Positions 15,455-24,191 of a stretch of 64,000 nucleotides of DNA are shown one piece after another. Source of the DNA: Geomonas propionica (GTDB lineage: Bacteria > Desulfobacterota > Desulfuromonadia > Geobacterales > Geobacteraceae); the NCBI RefSeq assembly GCF_016458235.1, contig NZ_JAEMHK010000018.1, positions 48,044-112,043 on the forward strand, given 5' to 3'. The first letter of the stretch is position 1. Each line of letters begins with the position of its first letter. Below the pieces are notes generated by a model that had not been told where the DNA came from, did no database searches, and saw nothing but the letters and a program-made list of their open reading frames with translations. The position numbers were made by a program, and so were the translations under genes.

Positions 15455-18133
15455 TTAGTGGGCTTCGGCCCAGTTCATGCCGAAGTTGAGGTCGACCTTA
15501 AGCGGGACCGAGAGGGGAAGCGCTCCCTCCATCTCGCTGCGCACCAACTCCTCCATCAGCTCCCGTTCGTTTTCCGGCACTTCGAAGACCAGTTCGTCGT
15601 GCACCTGCATGATCAGGCGGCTTGCCACCCGTTCCTCGCGCATGCGGCGGGAGACCTTGATCATGGCCGCCTTGATGATGTCGGCGGCCGAGCCCTGGAT
15701 CGGGTAGTTGGTGGCGTTTCGCTGGGCAAAGGCGCGGATGTTGCCGTTCTTGCTGGCTATCTCCGGGATCTGCAGCCGGCGCCCCAGGATGGTGGTGACG
15801 AAGCCGCAGGTCTCGGCCTCGGAGATGCAGCTGTCCAGGAAGCTCCTGGCCCCGGCATGGCGCTCGAAGTAGCTGTCGATGAAGGCCTTGGCCTGCTTGG
15901 CGGTGACCCCCAGCTCCTTGGCCAGCGAAAAGGCGCCCTGGCCGTAGATGACGCCGAAGTTGATTACCTTGGCCTGGCGCCGCATCTCGGTGGTGACCAG
16001 TTCCGGGAACATGCCGAAGACCTCGGACGCGGTGCGGCGATGGACGTCCTCGCCGGAGGCGAAGGCTTCGCTCAGCACGCGATCGCCGGAGAGGTGCGCC
16101 AGCACCCGCAGCTCGATCTGCGAGTAGTCGGCGGAGAGGATCAGGCTTCCCGGCTCGGCCACGAAGGCGCGCCGGATGTCGCGCCCCTCCGCCCCGCGCA
16201 CCGGGATGTTCTGCAGGTTCGGGTCGGAAGAGGAGAGCCGGCCGGTATTGGTGACCGCCTGGTTGTAGGAGGTGTGCACGCGCCCTGTCCTCGGGTCCAC
16301 CAGCTTGGGAAGCGCGTCGGTGTAGGTCGATTTCAGCTTCGAGATGCTCCGGTACTGCAGCAGCAGCCGCGCCACCTCGTGCTGCTCCGCCAAGCGCTCC
16401 AGTTCCTCCACGTTGGTGGACCAGCCCGTCTTCCCCTTGGTCTTCTTGCCGACGGCGAGCCCCATGCGCTCGAAGAGCATCTCGCCCAGCTGCTTGGGGG
16501 AGTTGATGTTGAAGGGGCCGCCGCAGTGGTCGTGGATCTTCGCCTCCAGCTCGATGAGCTGTTTCCCGAACCCGGTGGAAAGCTCCTTCATGAGCTCCAG
16601 GTCGAGCTTCACGCCGCAGAGCTCCATGTCGGCCAGGATCTCCAGCAGTGGCATTTCGACGTCGAAAAGAAGCTGTTCCATCCCCTGCTCGCGCACCTTG
16701 GGAAGCAGGATCTCGTGCAGCAGAAACGTGGCGTCGGCGTCCTCGCAGGAATAGGGGCCGGCGCGGTCCAGGTCCACTTCGGAGAAGTTCAGCTCACACT
16801 TGCCGGTGCCGGCCACCTCCCCGTAGGAGATCATGCGGTGGTCCAGGTACTCCAGCGCCAGCGCGTCAAGCCCCTGGCTGTTACGGGACGGGTTGACCAG
16901 GTAGGCGGCCAGCATGGTGTCGCACCAGATGCCGGTGAATTCCACCCCGGCCAGCCGCAGCACTTGGTAGTCGTACTTCAGGTTCTGGCCGATCTTTTTG
17001 CGGGAGGGGTCAGCGAGGAGCGGCCCCAAAAGTTCCAGCACCAGCTTTTCTGGGAGCTGTTCCGGGGCGCCCAGGTAGCGGTGCCCGACCGGGATGTAGT
17101 ACGCCTCGTGGGAGTGGCAGCTGACCGCGTAGCCGACCACGGACGCCTCGTACGGGTTCAGGCTGGTGGTCTCCAGGTCGATGGCGAAGGCGGGGGCCTT
17201 TGCCAGCTTCGCCACCAGCTCGCGCAGCTCGGCCTCGGTCAGCACCAGGGCGTAGTGGTCGCAGGAAAGGGTGGGCGAACTGGTAAGGTCCTTAAGGAGC
17301 GTGGCGAAACCGTACTCGCGGAACAGCGCGGCGAGCCGGCGGTTGTCCGGCGGGGTCACCGCGAAGTCGTCGATGTTGTACTCGATGGGAACCTCGCAGT
17401 CGATGGTCGCCAGGGTGCGGCACAGGCGGGCCTGGTCGGCGAACTCCACCAGCCGCTCCCCGGTCTTCCCCTTCACCTCGCCTGCGCGCGCGAGCAGCTC
17501 GTCCAGGGTGCCGAACTCCTGCATGAGCTTCTTGGCGGTCACCTCGCCCACGCCCGGGACGCCGGGTATGTTGTCCGAGGTGTCGCCCCAGAGCGCCAGC
17601 ACGTCGACCACCCGCGTCGGTTCCACGCCGAACTTCTCGATCACGTCAGGGATGCCGAAGCTCTTCTCCTTCATGGTGTCCAGAAGGGTCACGTGCTCGG
17701 TGACGATCTGCATCAGGTCCTTGTCACCGGTGACCACGACGCAGTCGAGCCCAGCCGCTTCCGCCTTCTTGGCGATAGTCCCGATGATGTCATCCGCTTC
17801 CCAGCCGGGAAGCTCCAGGGCCGGGATGTTGAAGGCGCGCACCATCTGCTTGATCGGCTCGATCTGCTGGGCCAGGTCTTCGGGCATGGCGCTCCTGGTC
17901 GCCTTGTAGGCGGGGAAGAGCTCGTTTCGGAAGGTGATCTTGCCCGCGTCGAAGATCACGGCCACATGCGCCGGAGCCCGGTCCTTCATGACCTTCAGGA
18001 GCATCTGGGTGAAACCGTAGAGCGCGTTGGTGGGGAAACCGTTGGGGGAGCTCAGGTGGCGGATGGCGAAATAGGCCCGGTAGATGTAGGAAGAGCCGTC
18101 CAGCAGGTACAGTGTTTCTCTCTCGGCCGTCAC
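15455..18133 (-). CDS. polA: DNA polymerase I
   Basis: An 892-residue full-length Pol I. The N-terminal 5' nuclease domain covers roughly 1-300. The proofreading domain keeps IDLETTSLNP, LKYDYQVL and YSCEDADATF, so 3'-5' exonuclease activity is likely. The polymerase has motif A SADYSQIELR, O-helix RRQAKVINFGVIYGQ and motif C IMQVHDELVFE. It fills gaps in repair and removes Okazaki primers. The start is GTG at 18133, abutting the stop of the small DUF4177 gene, whose end supplies GAGGAG, so the two are translationally linked. Confidence 0.98.
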   Translation of the reverse strand: MTAERETLYLLDGSSYIYRAYFAIRHLSSPNGFPTNALYGFTQMLLKVMKDRAPAHVAVIFDAGKITFRNELFPAYKATRSAMPEDLAQQIEPIKQMVRAFNIPALELPGWEADDIIGTIAKKAEAAGLDCVVVTGDKDLMQIVTEHVTLLDTMKEKSFGIPDVIEKFGVEPTRVVDVLALWGDTSDNIPGVPGVGEVTAKKLMQEFGTLDELLARAGEVKGKTGERLVEFADQARLCRTLATIDCEVPIEYNIDDFAVTPPDNRRLAALFREYGFATLLKDLTSSPTLSCDHYALVLTEAELRELVAKLAKAPAFAIDLETTSLNPYEASVVGYAVSCHSHEAYYIPVGHRYLGAPEQLPEKLVLELLGPLLADPSRKKIGQNLKYDYQVLRLAGVEFTGIWCDTMLAAYLVNPSRNSQGLDALALEYLDHRMISYGEVAGTGKCELNFSEVDLDRAGPYSCEDADATFLLHEILLPKVREQGMEQLLFDVEMPLLEILADMELCGVKLDLELMKELSTGFGKQLIELEAKIHDHCGGPFNINSPKQLGEMLFERMGLAVGKKTKGKTGWSTNVEELERLAEQHEVARLLLQYRSISKLKSTYTDALPKLVDPRTGRVHTSYNQAVTNTGRLSSSDPNLQNIPVRGAEGRDIRRAFVAEPGSLILSADYSQIELRVLAHLSGDRVLSEAFASGEDVHRRTASEVFGMFPELVTTEMRRQAKVINFGVIYGQGAFSLAKELGVTAKQAKAFIDSYFERHAGARSFLDSCISEAETCGFVTTILGRRLQIPEIASKNGNIRAFAQRNATNYPIQGSAADIIKAAMIKVSRRMREERVASRLIMQVHDELVFEVPENERELMEELVRSEMEGALPLSVPLKVDLNFGMNWAEAH

Positions 18134-18307
18134 CTAGTTCTCCTCTTTGGTGAAGACCACGAAGGCCATAGCCGGGCGCTTACTGGCGTCACGCATGGCA
18201 AACTGCATGGCGTCGAATTTCCATCCCTTCCGGGTCCATTCGTTGAGCGCCTCCTCGATGGTTTCCTCGGAAACATGGTTCAGCTCGACGACCTTGTACT
18301 GCAGCAT
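18134..18307 (-). CDS. Small DUF4177-like protein upstream of polA
   Basis: A 57-residue protein (MLQYKVVELN ... FVVFTKEEN) with AAGGAG five bases before ATG 18307. The layout YKVVELN, EEALNEWTRKGWKFDAMQ and a final hydrophobic strand AFVVF fits the small DUF4177 fold. Its TAG stop directly touches the polA GTG start. The function is unknown. Real-gene evidence is the strong ribosome site, family-like pattern and tight linkage to polA. Confidence 0.82.
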   Translation of the reverse strand: MLQYKVVELNHVSEETIEEALNEWTRKGWKFDAMQFAMRDASKRPAMAFVVFTKEEN

Positions 18308-18491
18308 AAATACTCCTTACGACAGGGATTTTCCTGGCCATATTATCCGATAAACCCTTATGCTTCAAGGCGAAATGTTCTGTTGCAAAAAAGAGCCAAA
18401 CTGCTATGATTCTCAAAAATCAAAAAAGGGGGTCCAGCAAGTTCAGGCAGTTAGGCGTCGGCGTTAACAACCAGGTAAAAGGGGAGCCAGC

Positions 18492-18665
18492 ATGGCACGA
18501 GACGAAGAAAAAACCATCGACGAATTGGCACAGCGGATGGAAATCAACCTGGCAATGGACTACGAGAAAAAGGACTTGAAGGCACAAAGGGAGTTGGTGA
18601 AACAACACCTCTACGACGGCTCCAAAAAATTGAAGCACACCGTACCCAAGGGGAAGCGGATTTAA
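18492..18665 (+). CDS. Small charged hypothetical protein
   Basis: A 57-residue, highly charged protein (MARDEEKTIDELAQRMEINL ... VPKGKRI) with 11 or more lysines and a likely helical middle. GGGGAG precedes the ATG and a clear terminator follows, so it looks like a true monocistronic small gene. It has no membrane segment or recognisable motif. I do not recognise the family. Confidence 0.7.
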   Translation: MARDEEKTIDELAQRMEINLAMDYEKKDLKAQRELVKQHLYDGSKKLKHTVPKGKRI

Positions 18666-18684
18666 ATCAGGAGAAGGAAACAAC

Positions 18685-18726
18685 GGGGAGGGGGCTTGAG
18701 GAAACGGCTCCCTCCCCTTAAATTTT
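18685..18726 (+). terminator. Rho-independent terminator after the small charged gene
   Basis: GGGGAGGGGGC (18685-18695) pairs with GCTCCCTCCCC (18707-18717) with one G-U pair, followed by TTAAATTTTT. It starts 20 bases past the stop codon. Confidence 0.8.
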
Positions 18727-18769
18727 TGCCTACCATACGCGCCCGGTGGCGCACCTTCCGGAGGGAGAG

Positions 18770-19192
18770 ATGGCGATCGTCAGGTACAACCCGCTCAGCG
18801 AACTTAGAAGCATGCAGGACAAGATGAACCGGCTGCTGGACCTGGCCTGGACCCGCGAGATCGGCGACGAGATCAGGGAGGGGGTCTGGCACCCACCGGC
18901 GGACGTCTACGAGAGTAACGCCGCGGTGACCATCAAGATCGAACTTCCCGACCTGGACCTCTCCGACATCGAGATCAGGGCCGAGGAGCACACCCTGACC
19001 ATCAAGGGGGAAAGAAAGCACAGCGAGGAGATCAGGAAGGAGAACTTCCACCGCATCGAGCGCTACTTCGGCCCCTTCCAACGGAGTTTCGCCGTCCCCC
19101 CCGAGTTCGAGGCCGCGGGCTTCAAGGCGAGCTGCGACTACGGCGTCCTCACCATCGTCATCCCCAAAACCATCACCGTCGAGATCACCTGA
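18770..19192 (+). CDS. Hsp20/alpha-crystallin family small heat shock protein
   Basis: A 140-residue small heat shock protein: N-terminal MAIVRYNPLSELRSMQDKMNR, an alpha-crystallin domain from about 45 (PPADVYESNAAVTIKIELPDL) to YFGPFQRSFAVPPEFEAAGFKASCDYGVLTIVIPK, and the C-terminal IVIPK region. It holds unfolding proteins in an ATP-independent way. GGAGGGAGAG lies directly before ATG 18770; an upstream in-frame GTG at 18746 lacks such a site. No heat-shock promoter element (CIRCE) was seen. Confidence 0.93.
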   Translation: MAIVRYNPLSELRSMQDKMNRLLDLAWTREIGDEIREGVWHPPADVYESNAAVTIKIELPDLDLSDIEIRAEEHTLTIKGERKHSEEIRKENFHRIERYFGPFQRSFAVPPEFEAAGFKASCDYGVLTIVIPKTITVEIT

Positions 19193-19196
19193 GGGG

Positions 19197-20003
19197 TCAC
19201 CCCTCGTTCATGCTGCCGGTGCGGTACCCCTGCAGGTCGAGCGACACGTACGTGAAGCCGGCCTGCCGGAAGCAGTCCAGCGTCCGCTGCCGCAACTCCG
19301 GCTCCAGCATCCGCCCAAGTTCCGCCTCGGAGAGTTCGATGCGCGCGCTCTCCTGGTGGAAGCGCACCCGGTACACCCGGAAACCTTCCCCCTTCAGAAA
19401 CTCCTCGCAACGCTCCACCTGGTTCAGCCTCTGCTCGGTGATCTCGGTGCCGTAAGGGAACCGGCTGGCGAGGCAGGCGTAGGCCTGCTTGTCCCAAGTG
19501 GGGAGACCCAACCCGCGCGAAAGCTCCCGGATGTCCGCCTTGGCCAGCTCCGCTTCCAGCAGCGGCGAGCGCACCTTCAGCTCGCATGCTGCCACGCGGC
19601 CCGGGCGGTAGTCCCCCAGGTCGTCGGTGTTGCTGCCGTCGGCGACAAAGGCGAAGCCTAGCTCGCGCGCCTTGTCGCTGCAGATACGGAACAGCTCGCT
19701 CTTGCAGTGGTAGCAGCGGTCTTTGGGGTTGTGGCTGAAACCGGGGATCTCGAGTTCGTTGGATTCGACCAGGAGTTGCGTAGCACCGAGGGATGCGGCC
19801 AGGCGCTTCGCCTCGTTCAGTTCGCTTTCGGGGTAGGTGGGTGAGGTGGCGGTGACGGCCAGGACTTTGCCCGTTCCCAGGGTGTCGATGGCCGCCTTGA
19901 GCAGGAAGGTGGAATCGACCCCGCCCGAGAAGGCAACCAGGACGGTTCCCATCTCGCGCAGGACCTCTTGCAGTTTCTCGTACTTTTGCTGGGGTGATGC
20001 CAT
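19197..20003 (-). CDS. larE: ATP-dependent sacrificial sulfur transferase LarE
   Basis: About 268 residues. PP-loop VAFSGGVDSTFLLK near the N-terminus binds ATP; DRCYHCKSELF carries a CxxC pair; and VADGSNTDDLGDYRPGR and ACLASRFPYGTEIT match LarE. LarE adenylates and thiolates the pyridinium mononucleotide to build the nickel-pincer cofactor of lactate racemase; enzymes with several cysteines can recycle sulfur. The larA, larB and larC genes are not in the window. The frame is open to 20072, but ATG 20003 (MASPQQKYEKLQE) fits family length. Tail-to-tail with hsp20. Confidence 0.88.
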   Translation of the reverse strand: MASPQQKYEKLQEVLREMGTVLVAFSGGVDSTFLLKAAIDTLGTGKVLAVTATSPTYPESELNEAKRLAASLGATQLLVESNELEIPGFSHNPKDRCYHCKSELFRICSDKARELGFAFVADGSNTDDLGDYRPGRVAACELKVRSPLLEAELAKADIRELSRGLGLPTWDKQAYACLASRFPYGTEITEQRLNQVERCEEFLKGEGFRVYRVRFHQESARIELSEAELGRMLEPELRQRTLDCFRQAGFTYVSLDLQGYRTGSMNEG

Positions 20004-20096
20004 GGGGGCCTCGCAGGACCGCCGCCCCGGGACACCCGTAACAGCCGTTGGTGCCGCCGCGGCTGCAGTCATTGTTTGATGGGAGCTGCCTGCCGT

Positions 20097-20555
20097 CTAG
20101 ATGAAGTACATGAAGCGGTGATCCTGCTCCCGCTTGATGCCCAGCGTCTCTCCGCGTTCGCACAGGGTCTTGAGGGTGATCGACTCGAAGAACTCGTTCA
20201 GCCTGGAGTTGGATTCCTCCCAGACCGTCTGCGTCACGCAGCTCCCGTCGAAGCCGCACTCGCCCTTTCTCCTGCCGGCGCAGTCAACGATGAGGGTGTC
20301 CCCCTCGGTCGCCTCGATAACGGCGCGCACCGTGATCTCCTCCGGGCTCTTGGCGAGGCAGTATCCCCCCTGGGGGCCGCGCTTGCTCTTCAGGATGCCG
20401 TGCTTTTTCAGACCCTGGAAGATCTGCTCCAGGTAGCGGGGCGAGATGTCCTGGCGCCGCGAGATGTCCTGGATCTGCGCCGGCTGGCTCCCGGCGTTGT
20501 AGGCGATGTCGAAAAGAGCCCTCAGGCCGTAACGGCTCTTGGTGGAAAGTCTCAT
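20097..20555 (-). CDS. Rrf2 family transcriptional regulator, IscR-like
   Basis: A 152-residue Rrf2 protein: MRLSTKSRYGLRALFDIAYN, helix-turn-helix around DISRRQDISPRYLEQIFQGLKK and wing GPQGGYCLAKSPEEITVRAVI. Three cysteines at 92, 100 and 106 (DCAGRRKGECGFDGSC) are spaced like the Fe-S ligands of IscR, so it may sense iron-sulfur or oxidative status. No isc or suf operon is next to it; LarE follows on the same strand after about 90 bases. It has its own predicted promoter. Confidence 0.9.
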   Translation of the reverse strand: MRLSTKSRYGLRALFDIAYNAGSQPAQIQDISRRQDISPRYLEQIFQGLKKHGILKSKRGPQGGYCLAKSPEEITVRAVIEATEGDTLIVDCAGRRKGECGFDGSCVTQTVWEESNSRLNEFFESITLKTLCERGETLGIKREQDHRFMYFI

Positions 20556-20587
20556 GTCTGTATCTCCCGCTGTTTAATGGTTAAGCG

Positions 20588-20616
20588 AGGATACAATACC
20601 ACATTTTTCATGTCAA
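20588..20616 (-). promoter_or_regulatory. Predicted sigma-70 promoter of the Rrf2 gene
   Basis: On the minus strand TTGACA (complement of 20611-20616) is separated by 17 bases from TATCCT (complement of 20588-20593). The Rrf2 start lies about 33 bases downstream. Self-regulation by the Rrf2 protein is possible but no operator is clear. Confidence 0.6.
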
Positions 20617-20666
20617 GAATATAAACTATTGCATGCCCTCATTTACCACTGCGGAGATGCGCCATA

Positions 20667-20876
20667 TTACCAGTAACGCTGCGGCGGCTCGACCCGTTCC
20701 ACCAGGGTGATGGCGCCGTCGATCACTTGGAACACATCGCCGTACATGTTGGTCCACTTGTCGCCCTCTTCCAGCGGCATGGGAACCTCACGACTCCCGA
20801 GGAACACCTCGGCGTCGTCGATATAGGCGTACCACTCCAAGTTGCCGTTCATCCAGAGCTTGTTCTTGATTTCCAT
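20667..20876 (-). CDS. Conserved-looking small hypothetical protein
   Basis: A 69-residue acidic protein (MEIKNKLWMNGNLEWYAYID ... VEPPQRYW) rich in Trp, Tyr and Glu, with a probable all-beta pattern and no signal peptide or membrane segment. AGGAGGTTTA-ATG gives a near-ideal ribosome site. It lies alone between the Rrf2 gene and dapF. Function unknown. Confidence 0.75.
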   Translation of the reverse strand: MEIKNKLWMNGNLEWYAYIDDAEVFLGSREVPMPLEEGDKWTNMYGDVFQVIDGAITLVERVEPPQRYW

Positions 20877-21010
20877 TAAACCTCCCTGCTTCTTTTTCTC
20901 ATGATACTACTGAAAAGTATACGTCCCGGTCAAGCAACTCCGGTTTTAGCTTGTTGCCGCAGACGCTTTTTGTTATTAAAAGTAGATACTTTCCTTGGGG
21001 GTCTTTCTCT

Positions 21011-21850
21011 ATGAAATTCACAAAGATGCAGGGTGCCGGCAACGACTACGTCTACGTCAACTGTTTCGAAGCAACCGTGCAGGACCCCGCCGCCGTGGCC
21101 GTCAAGGTGTCCGACCGCAACTTCGGTATCGGCTCCGATGGCTTGATCCTGATCATGCCCAGCGAATTGGCCGACGTCAGGATGCGCATGTTCAACTCCG
21201 ACGGCTCCGAAAGCGAGATGTGCGGCAACGGCATCCGCTGCGTCGCCAAGTACGCCTACGATCACGGCATCGTGGCCAAGAAGGAGATCACCGCCGAGAC
21301 CGGGGCCGGGATCCTGACCCTGCAGCTTTTCACCGGCGCCAACGGCAAGGTGGAGAAGGTGCGCGTCAACATGGGGCCGCCCCGCCTCACCCGGAAGGAG
21401 ATCCCGATGCTCGGCAATCCCGACGAAAAGGTGATCAGCGAGCCGCTCAATATCCTCCATTCCACCTTCAATATCACCTGCGCCTCGATGGGGAACCCGC
21501 ACTGCGTCATCTTCGTCGATGACGTCGACAACTTCGAGGTCGCCAAGTACGGGCCGCTGATCGAGAACCACGAGCTGTTCCCGCGCCGCACCAACGTCGA
21601 GTTCGTGCAGGTGGTCTCGCGCACCGAAGTGCGCCAGCGCACCTGGGAGCGCGGCGCCGGCGAAACACTTGCCTGCGGCACCGGTTCCAGCGCGGTCACC
21701 GCGGCCTGCGTGCTGAACGGCCTAACCGAGAAGAAGATCCTGAACCACCTGACCGGCGGCGACCTGGAAATGGAATGGAGCGAGGACGGCAACATCTACA
21801 TGACCGGCCCCGCGGTAGAGGTCTTCAGCGGAGAGATAAACATAGATTAA
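21011..21850 (+). CDS. dapF: Diaminopimelate epimerase
   Basis: A 279-residue enzyme converting LL- to meso-diaminopimelate for lysine and peptidoglycan. KMQGAGNDYVYVN, the catalytic cysteine regions EMCGNGIRC and ETLACGTGSSA, and GFGIGSDGL-type motifs (NFGIGSDGLILI) are present. The frame extends to 20951, but the family start MKFTKMQGAGND is ATG 21011. No strong Shine-Dalgarno, only GGGGG about 10 bases before. It leads a plus-strand cluster with the HIT gene, nfo, macrodomain gene and dtd, separated from the HIT gene by an unusual pair of hairpins. Confidence 0.97.
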   Translation: MKFTKMQGAGNDYVYVNCFEATVQDPAAVAVKVSDRNFGIGSDGLILIMPSELADVRMRMFNSDGSESEMCGNGIRCVAKYAYDHGIVAKKEITAETGAGILTLQLFTGANGKVEKVRVNMGPPRLTRKEIPMLGNPDEKVISEPLNILHSTFNITCASMGNPHCVIFVDDVDNFEVAKYGPLIENHELFPRRTNVEFVQVVSRTEVRQRTWERGAGETLACGTGSSAVTAACVLNGLTEKKILNHLTGGDLEMEWSEDGNIYMTGPAVEVFSGEINID

Positions 21851-21854
21851 GACT

Positions 21855-21895
21855 AAGATTGAGATTAAGCTCAATCTTTATCTTAATCTCAATCT
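21855..21895 (+). promoter_or_regulatory. Two mutually exclusive perfect hairpins between dapF and the HIT gene
   Basis: AGATTGAGATTAAG (21856-21869) is perfectly complementary to 21882-21895, and a shorter overlapping pair AAGATTGAG (21855-21863) with CTCAATCTT (21870-21878) competes with it. Both are A/T-rich and start 5 bases after the dapF stop; the HIT gene's AGGAG lies about 6 bases past them. An attenuator-like or mRNA-processing role is possible; a simple repeat origin is the alternative. Confidence 0.6.
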
Positions 21896-21912
21896 GCCTT
21901 TAGGAGCCTTTT

Positions 21913-22350
21913 GTGAACTCATGCCCCATCTGCACCAAGTGGGAAGACGATGTGGACCAGCGGATCATCGAGCTGGAACACACGCTGGTTTCGCTGAACC
22001 GGGACCAGTTCTTCGCCGGCTACTGCTTCGTCTATACCAAGGACCACGTCACCGAACTCTTCCACCTCTCGGAAACGGTGCGTAACGGCGTCATGGCGGA
22101 GGTCTGCGCCGTGGCTGAAGCGCTTCATAACGCCTTCAGCCCCGACAAGATCAACTACGAGCTGCTCGGCAACATGGCGCCGCACATGCACTGGCACGTG
22201 GTGCCGCGCCGCTCCTCCGATCCGCTCTGGCCGCGCCCGCACTGGAGCGAGCCGCACCAGGAACTGATCCTGAAAAGCGAGGAGTACCTGGCCCGGGCCG
22301 AACTGATCAGGACCCACCTGGGGAAACTGGGCGTCAAGGGGAGGGCGTAA
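21913..22350 (+). CDS. HIT family protein
   Basis: A 145-residue HIT protein: histidine triad HMHWHVVPR at 91-99 (His91, His93, His95 region) and an N-terminal CPIC (4-7) that is a likely half zinc site. HIT enzymes hydrolyse or transfer nucleoside phosphates such as AMP-NH2, adenylated intermediates or Ap4A. Start is GTG 21913 with AGGAG six bases upstream. Its stop TAA overlaps the nfo ATG by one base, so the two are translationally coupled. Confidence 0.9.
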   Translation: MNSCPICTKWEDDVDQRIIELEHTLVSLNRDQFFAGYCFVYTKDHVTELFHLSETVRNGVMAEVCAVAEALHNAFSPDKINYELLGNMAPHMHWHVVPRRSSDPLWPRPHWSEPHQELILKSEEYLARAELIRTHLGKLGVKGRA

Positions 22351-23201
22351 TGGATCTTTTGGGCGCTCACGTCTCCATCTCGGGGGGCATCCACAACGCC
22401 GTTGACCGCGGGGTCGCCTCCGGCTGCGGCGTCATCCAGGTCTTCACCCAGAACGCGAACCAGTGGCGCGGCAAGGCGATCTCGGACGCCGACGCGCAGC
22501 TGTTCCGCGACAAGTTCGCGGCCAGCGGCATGAAGAGCGTCATGAGCCACGACATCTACCTGATCAACCTGGCCGCCGCCCCCGGCGACGTGAAGGACAA
22601 GAGCCTGATCGGCTTCCGGGAGGAGTTGGAGCGCTGCGCCAAGCTCGGCATCGACAAGGTGGTCATGCACCCCGGCTCGCACAACGGGGACGGCGAGGAG
22701 ATCGGTATCCGGCGCGTCTGCGAGGCCTTCGACCAGCTCCTGGCCGAGGTGCCCCAGTTTACCGGCAAGGTGCTCTTGGAGAACACGGCGGGCCAGGGGA
22801 GCAACCTCGGCTACAAGTTCGAACACCTGAAGGCGATCATGTCCGGCTGCGCCTCCCCCGGCCGCTTCGGCGTCTGTTTCGACACCTGCCACGCCTTCGC
22901 CTCCGGCTACCCCATCGCCGACCACGACGGCTACCGCAAGACCTTCGACGAGTTCGACGCCCTGATCGGCATCGACAAGCTACTCGCCTTCCACCTGAAC
23001 GATTCCAAGAAGGGGCTCGGCTGTAAGGTCGACCGCCACGAGCACATCGGCGCCGGGACGCTGGGGCTGGAGCCCTTCCGCTTCATCCTGAACGACCCGC
23101 ACTTCGCCCTGGTCCCCAAGGTGATCGAAACCCCGAAAGGGGACGAGGACGAGATGGACGCGGTGAACCTGAAACTTTTGCGGAGCCTGATCGAAAGCTG
23201 A
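22350..23201 (+). CDS. nfo: Deoxyribonuclease IV (endonuclease IV)
   Basis: A 283-residue AP endonuclease. GAHVSISGGIHNAVDRG, QVFTQNANQW, VMHPGSH, LLENTAGQG, CFDTCHAFASGY and FHLNDSKKGLG...DRHEHIGAGTLG are the classic endonuclease IV blocks and supply the trinuclear zinc ligands. It cuts 5' of abasic sites in base excision repair. Coupled to the HIT gene through TAATG. The length is normal and no ligand motif appears missing. Confidence 0.97.
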   Translation: MDLLGAHVSISGGIHNAVDRGVASGCGVIQVFTQNANQWRGKAISDADAQLFRDKFAASGMKSVMSHDIYLINLAAAPGDVKDKSLIGFREELERCAKLGIDKVVMHPGSHNGDGEEIGIRRVCEAFDQLLAEVPQFTGKVLLENTAGQGSNLGYKFEHLKAIMSGCASPGRFGVCFDTCHAFASGYPIADHDGYRKTFDEFDALIGIDKLLAFHLNDSKKGLGCKVDRHEHIGAGTLGLEPFRFILNDPHFALVPKVIETPKGDEDEMDAVNLKLLRSLIES

Positions 23202-23225
23202 TTCGGCACCGGCAGGAGGTGCGGC

Positions 23226-23744
23226 ATGCGCAACAAGGTCGAGATAGTACAGGGAGACATCACCAAGGTGGCGGTCGATGCCATCGTCAACGCGGCCAAC
23301 AGCTCGCTTTTGGGCGGGGGCGGGGTGGACGGCGCCATTCACCGGGCGGCCGGTCCGGAGCTTCTCGCCGAGTGCCGTACCCTGGGGGGATGCCCCACCG
23401 GGGAAGCGAAGATCACCAAGGGATACCGGCTCCCGGCCCGGCACGTGATCCACACGGTGGGGCCGGTCTGGCACGGCGGAGGGCGCGGCGAGGCGGAACT
23501 GCTCCGCTCCTGCTACCGCAACTGCTTCCGGCTGGCACATGACAACCAGCTCGCCAGCATAGCCTTCCCCGCCATCAGCACCGGGGTCTACGGCTACCCC
23601 AAGCGCCCGGCCTGCCGCATCGCGCTGGAAGAGGCCAAGGCGGCACTGGCGCAATATCCGGAACTACAAAAGATTATTTTCACTGCATTCTCCGCCGAGG
23701 ACGCGGATATTTATCGGGAAACGATGCAGGAGGTTTGGGCGTGA
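23226..23744 (+). CDS. Macrodomain O-acetyl-ADP-ribose deacetylase (YmdB-like)
   Basis: A 172-residue macrodomain: [38 protein letters not shown] and [14 protein letters not shown] are the ADP-ribose binding and catalytic loops of the YmdB/MacroD group. It should remove acetyl or ADP-ribose groups. AGGAGGTG is close before the ATG, 24 bases after nfo. The stop overlaps the dtd start as GTGA, so it is coupled to dtd. Confidence 0.93.
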   Translation: MRNKVEIVQGDITKVAVDAIVNAANSSLLGGGGVDGAIHRAAGPELLAECRTLGGCPTGEAKITKGYRLPARHVIHTVGPVWHGGGRGEAELLRSCYRNCFRLAHDNQLASIAFPAISTGVYGYPKRPACRIALEEAKAALAQYPELQKIIFTAFSAEDADIYRETMQEVWA

Positions 23745-24190
23745 AGGCGGTGATTCAGAGGGTCAAGCGTGCCAGCGTGACGGTGGCGGGAAAGGTGGTC
23801 GGCGATATCGGCCCCGGCATCCTGGTGCTGCTCGGCGTGGAGATAGGCGACACCAGCAAGCAAGCGGACTGGATGGCGGAGAAGATCGTCAACCTGAGGA
23901 TTTTCTCCGACGAGCAGGGGAAGATGAACCTCGCCCTGCCCGACATCAAGGGGGAGATGCTGGCTGTCTCCCAGTTTACCCTGGCGGGCAACTGCTCCAA
24001 GGGGAGACGCCCTTCGTTCGACACGGCCGCCGCTCCCGAGGAGGCCAACAAGCTGTACAGCTACTTCATGGGGCAGGTTTGGGAGCTCGGCGTGCCGGTG
24101 CAAAGCGGGATCTTCCAGGCCGACATGGAGGTGTCGCTGGTGAACGACGGGCCGGTGACCTTCGTCCTGGAGACCCCGCCCAACCGTTGA
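23741..24190 (+). CDS. dtd: D-aminoacyl-tRNA deacylase
   Basis: A 149-residue [18 protein letters not shown], the SQFTLAG motif ([20 protein letters not shown]) and the C-terminal gly-cisPro motif region ([12 protein letters not shown]). It hydrolyses D-amino acids from tRNA. I use GTG 23741, overlapping the macrodomain stop; the frame also allows TTG 23735. Last gene of the dapF-to-dtd cluster. Confidence 0.95.
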   Translation: MKAVIQRVKRASVTVAGKVVGDIGPGILVLLGVEIGDTSKQADWMAEKIVNLRIFSDEQGKMNLALPDIKGEMLAVSQFTLAGNCSKGRRPSFDTAAAPEEANKLYSYFMGQVWELGVPVQSGIFQADMEVSLVNDGPVTFVLETPPNR

Positions 24191-24191
24191 T

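Noticed and set aside
15251..18409. A 1052-codon open frame opposite polA
   Set aside because: It is antisense to DNA polymerase I and the PilZ start; its composition is that of a complementary-strand shadow and it matches no family.
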